NCBI GenBank assembly: GCA_005881355.1
Contig: VBDM01000077.1
Span: 1-5,534 of the forward strand
DNA length: 5,534 nucleotides
Direction: 5' to 3'
Source: Betaproteobacteria bacterium
GTDB taxonomy: Bacteria; Pseudomonadota; Gammaproteobacteria; Burkholderiales; SG8-39
Shown here: piece by piece, positions 4,427 through 5,534 of the stretch
Layout: each line of letters opens with the position of its first letter
Position numbering within the stretch: position 1 is the first letter of the stretch
Notes under the pieces: model-generated
The model's database searches: none
The model's input: only the letters and a program-made list of their open reading frames with translations
Told to the model about the DNA's origin: nothing
Made by a program: the position numbers and the translations under genes

Positions 4427-5491
4427 ATGATCATCGACTGCCACGGCCACTACACCACCGCCCCGAAGCAACTGGAGGAATGGCGCAAGCGCCAGATCGC
4501 GGCGCTGGAGGATTCCAAGCACGCGCCGTCCAAGGGGACGCTCGGAATCAGCGACGACGAGATCCGCCAGAGCCTCGAGGGGGCCCAGCTCAAGCAGCAG
4601 CGCGAGCGCGGCACCGACTTGACCATCTTCTCGCCGCGCGCGATGGGGATGAGCCATCACATCGGCAACGAAACGACGAGCCGGCACTGGTCGGAGCACT
4701 GCAACGATCTGATCCACCGCGTCTGCTCGCTCTATCCCGAGAACTTCGTCGGCGTGTGCCAGCTTCCGCAGAGCCCCGGCGTGTCGCCTGCGAACTGCAT
4801 CCCGGAGCTCGAGCGCTGCGTCAAGGAGCTCGGCTTCGTCGGCTGCAACCTGAACCCGGACACTTCGGGCGGATACTGGAAGGACCCGCCGCTCACTGAC
4901 AAGTGGTGGTATCCGCTCTACGAGAAGATGGTGGAGCTCGACGTTCCCGCGATGGTCCACGTGAGCGCTTCCTGCAATCCGAGCTTCCACGCGACCGGCG
5001 CCCACTACATCAACGGCGACACGACCGCGTTCATGCAGTTCATCACCGGCGACCTCTTCAAGGATTTCCCGGCGCTCAAGTTCATCATCCCGCACGGGGG
5101 CGGGGCGGCGCCTTACCACTGGGGCCGCTACCGGGGACTTGCGCAGGACATGAAGCGTCCGCCGCTGAAGGAGCTCGTCATGAACAACGTCTTCTTCGAC
5201 ACCTGCGTCTATCACCAGGCCGGCGTCGATCTGCTCTTGAAGGTCATCCCGGCGGACAACATCCTGTTCGCCTCCGAGATGGTCGGCGCAGTGAAAGGCG
5301 TGGACCCGGAGACGGGCCACAGCTACGACGACACCAAACGCTACGTCGACGCGGCCAAGGGACTGAGCAGGGAGGACAAGGAGAAGATTTTCCACGGCAA
5401 CGTGAGGAAGGTGTACCCGCGCTTCGCGGCCCGACGCGGGAGCATTTCCGCACGCGGGCCGGCGCCGATCCGGTCCGATCGCGAGAAATAA
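4427..5491 (+). CDS. ligJ: 4-oxalomesaconate hydratase, amidohydrolase family
   Basis: The 354-residue product closely follows LigJ of Sphingobium SYK-6 as I remember it, including the opening MIIDCHGHYTTAPK, the SDLT-like GTDLTIFSPRA, QLPQSPGV, NLNPDTSGG, PPLTDKWWYPLYEKMVELD, TTAFMQ..TGDLFKDFP, IPHGGGAAPYHWGR and NVFFDTCVYHQ. His6, His8, His178, His223 and Glu284 (in FASEM) fall where the zinc-binding and catalytic residues of this cog2159-type amidohydrolase are known. The enzyme hydrates 4-oxalomesaconate to 4-carboxy-4-hydroxy-2-oxoadipate, the step before the aldolase of the protocatechuate (and gallate) meta-cleavage pathway, in the cytoplasm. The ATG at 4427 matches the family start; the ribosome site is purine-rich but weak, fitting translational coupling to the gene 16 bases upstream. 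The C-terminus after YPRF carries an arginine-rich tail (about 335-354) whose sequence does not resemble LigJ as I recall it. Confidence 0.93.
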   Translation: MIIDCHGHYTTAPKQLEEWRKRQIAALEDSKHAPSKGTLGISDDEIRQSLEGAQLKQQRERGTDLTIFSPRAMGMSHHIGNETTSRHWSEHCNDLIHRVCSLYPENFVGVCQLPQSPGVSPANCIPELERCVKELGFVGCNLNPDTSGGYWKDPPLTDKWWYPLYEKMVELDVPAMVHVSASCNPSFHATGAHYINGDTTAFMQFITGDLFKDFPALKFIIPHGGGAAPYHWGRYRGLAQDMKRPPLKELVMNNVFFDTCVYHQAGVDLLLKVIPADNILFASEMVGAVKGVDPETGHSYDDTKRYVDAAKGLSREDKEKIFHGNVRKVYPRFAARRGSISARGPAPIRSDREK

Positions 5492-5511
5492 TCCCTCCCT
5501 CCGCGGGGTCC

Positions 5512-5531
5512 GCCGGGCAGGTTCCCCCGGC
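5512..5531 (+). terminator. Possible terminator hairpin after ligJ
   Basis: GCCGGG (5512-5517) pairs with CCCGGC (5526-5531) across an 8-base loop, 20 bases after the ligJ stop. Only TTG of the following sequence is visible before the window ends, so a T run cannot be judged. If the catabolic operon continues, this is just a GC-rich hairpin. Confidence 0.25.
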
Positions 5532-5534
5532 TTG

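Noticed and set aside
3292..4434. A 380-codon minus-strand open frame extending upstream of the small membrane protein.
   Set aside because: Beyond 3483 it is antisense to the DHPD-like gene, which has clear family motifs; its translation is arginine- and histidine-rich low-complexity typical of GC-rich shadow frames.
4364..5395. A 343-codon minus-strand open frame across ligJ.
   Set aside because: It is fully antisense to a well-recognised LigJ and shows repetitive V/A/R/E/D composition without domains.

Overview
The window is GC-rich and gene-dense, with strong Shine-Dalgarno sites before several genes. It looks like a chromosomal piece of a high-GC proteobacterium. The gene mix (PQQ dehydrogenase with a separate cytochrome c, and LigJ of the protocatechuate 4,5-cleavage pathway) fits a betaproteobacterium such as a Burkholderiales relative, but an alphaproteobacterium cannot be excluded. 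I see no tRNA, rRNA, CRISPR array, transposase or attachment site.

Left part (1-1743): the C-terminal half of a PQQ-dependent alcohol dehydrogenase runs off the left edge on the + strand. It meets, tail to tail with a 3-base gap, a minus-strand pair: a DoxX-family membrane protein followed by a secreted c-type cytochrome. Together they read as a periplasmic oxidation module: dehydrogenase, electron-accepting cytochrome and a membrane partner. A good extended -10 promoter precedes the DoxX gene.

Middle part (1744-3483): a short CspA-family cold-shock protein with several substituted nucleic-acid-binding aromatics sits behind a probable long leader. Facing it is a 136-residue chimera that joins the first ~33 residues of a YCII/DGPF protein to the C-terminal helical-repeat domain of an ECF42-type sigma factor. 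It looks like the scar of an in-frame deletion across a normally adjacent gene pair. Next come a second, distinct DoxX protein with a palindrome in its upstream region, and a convergent 63-residue membrane protein of unknown function.

Right part (3523-5534): a two-gene + strand operon encodes a cytosolic periplasmic-binding-fold protein of the 4,5-dihydroxyphthalate decarboxylase type, then a nearly textbook LigJ 4-oxalomesaconate hydratase. This points to aromatic-acid catabolism through the protocatechuate (or gallate) meta-cleavage route, probably continuing beyond the right edge.

Most of the window is recognisable metabolism. The points most worth a second look are the YCII-sigma chimera, the divergent cold-shock protein and the pairing of the DHPD-like gene with ligJ.
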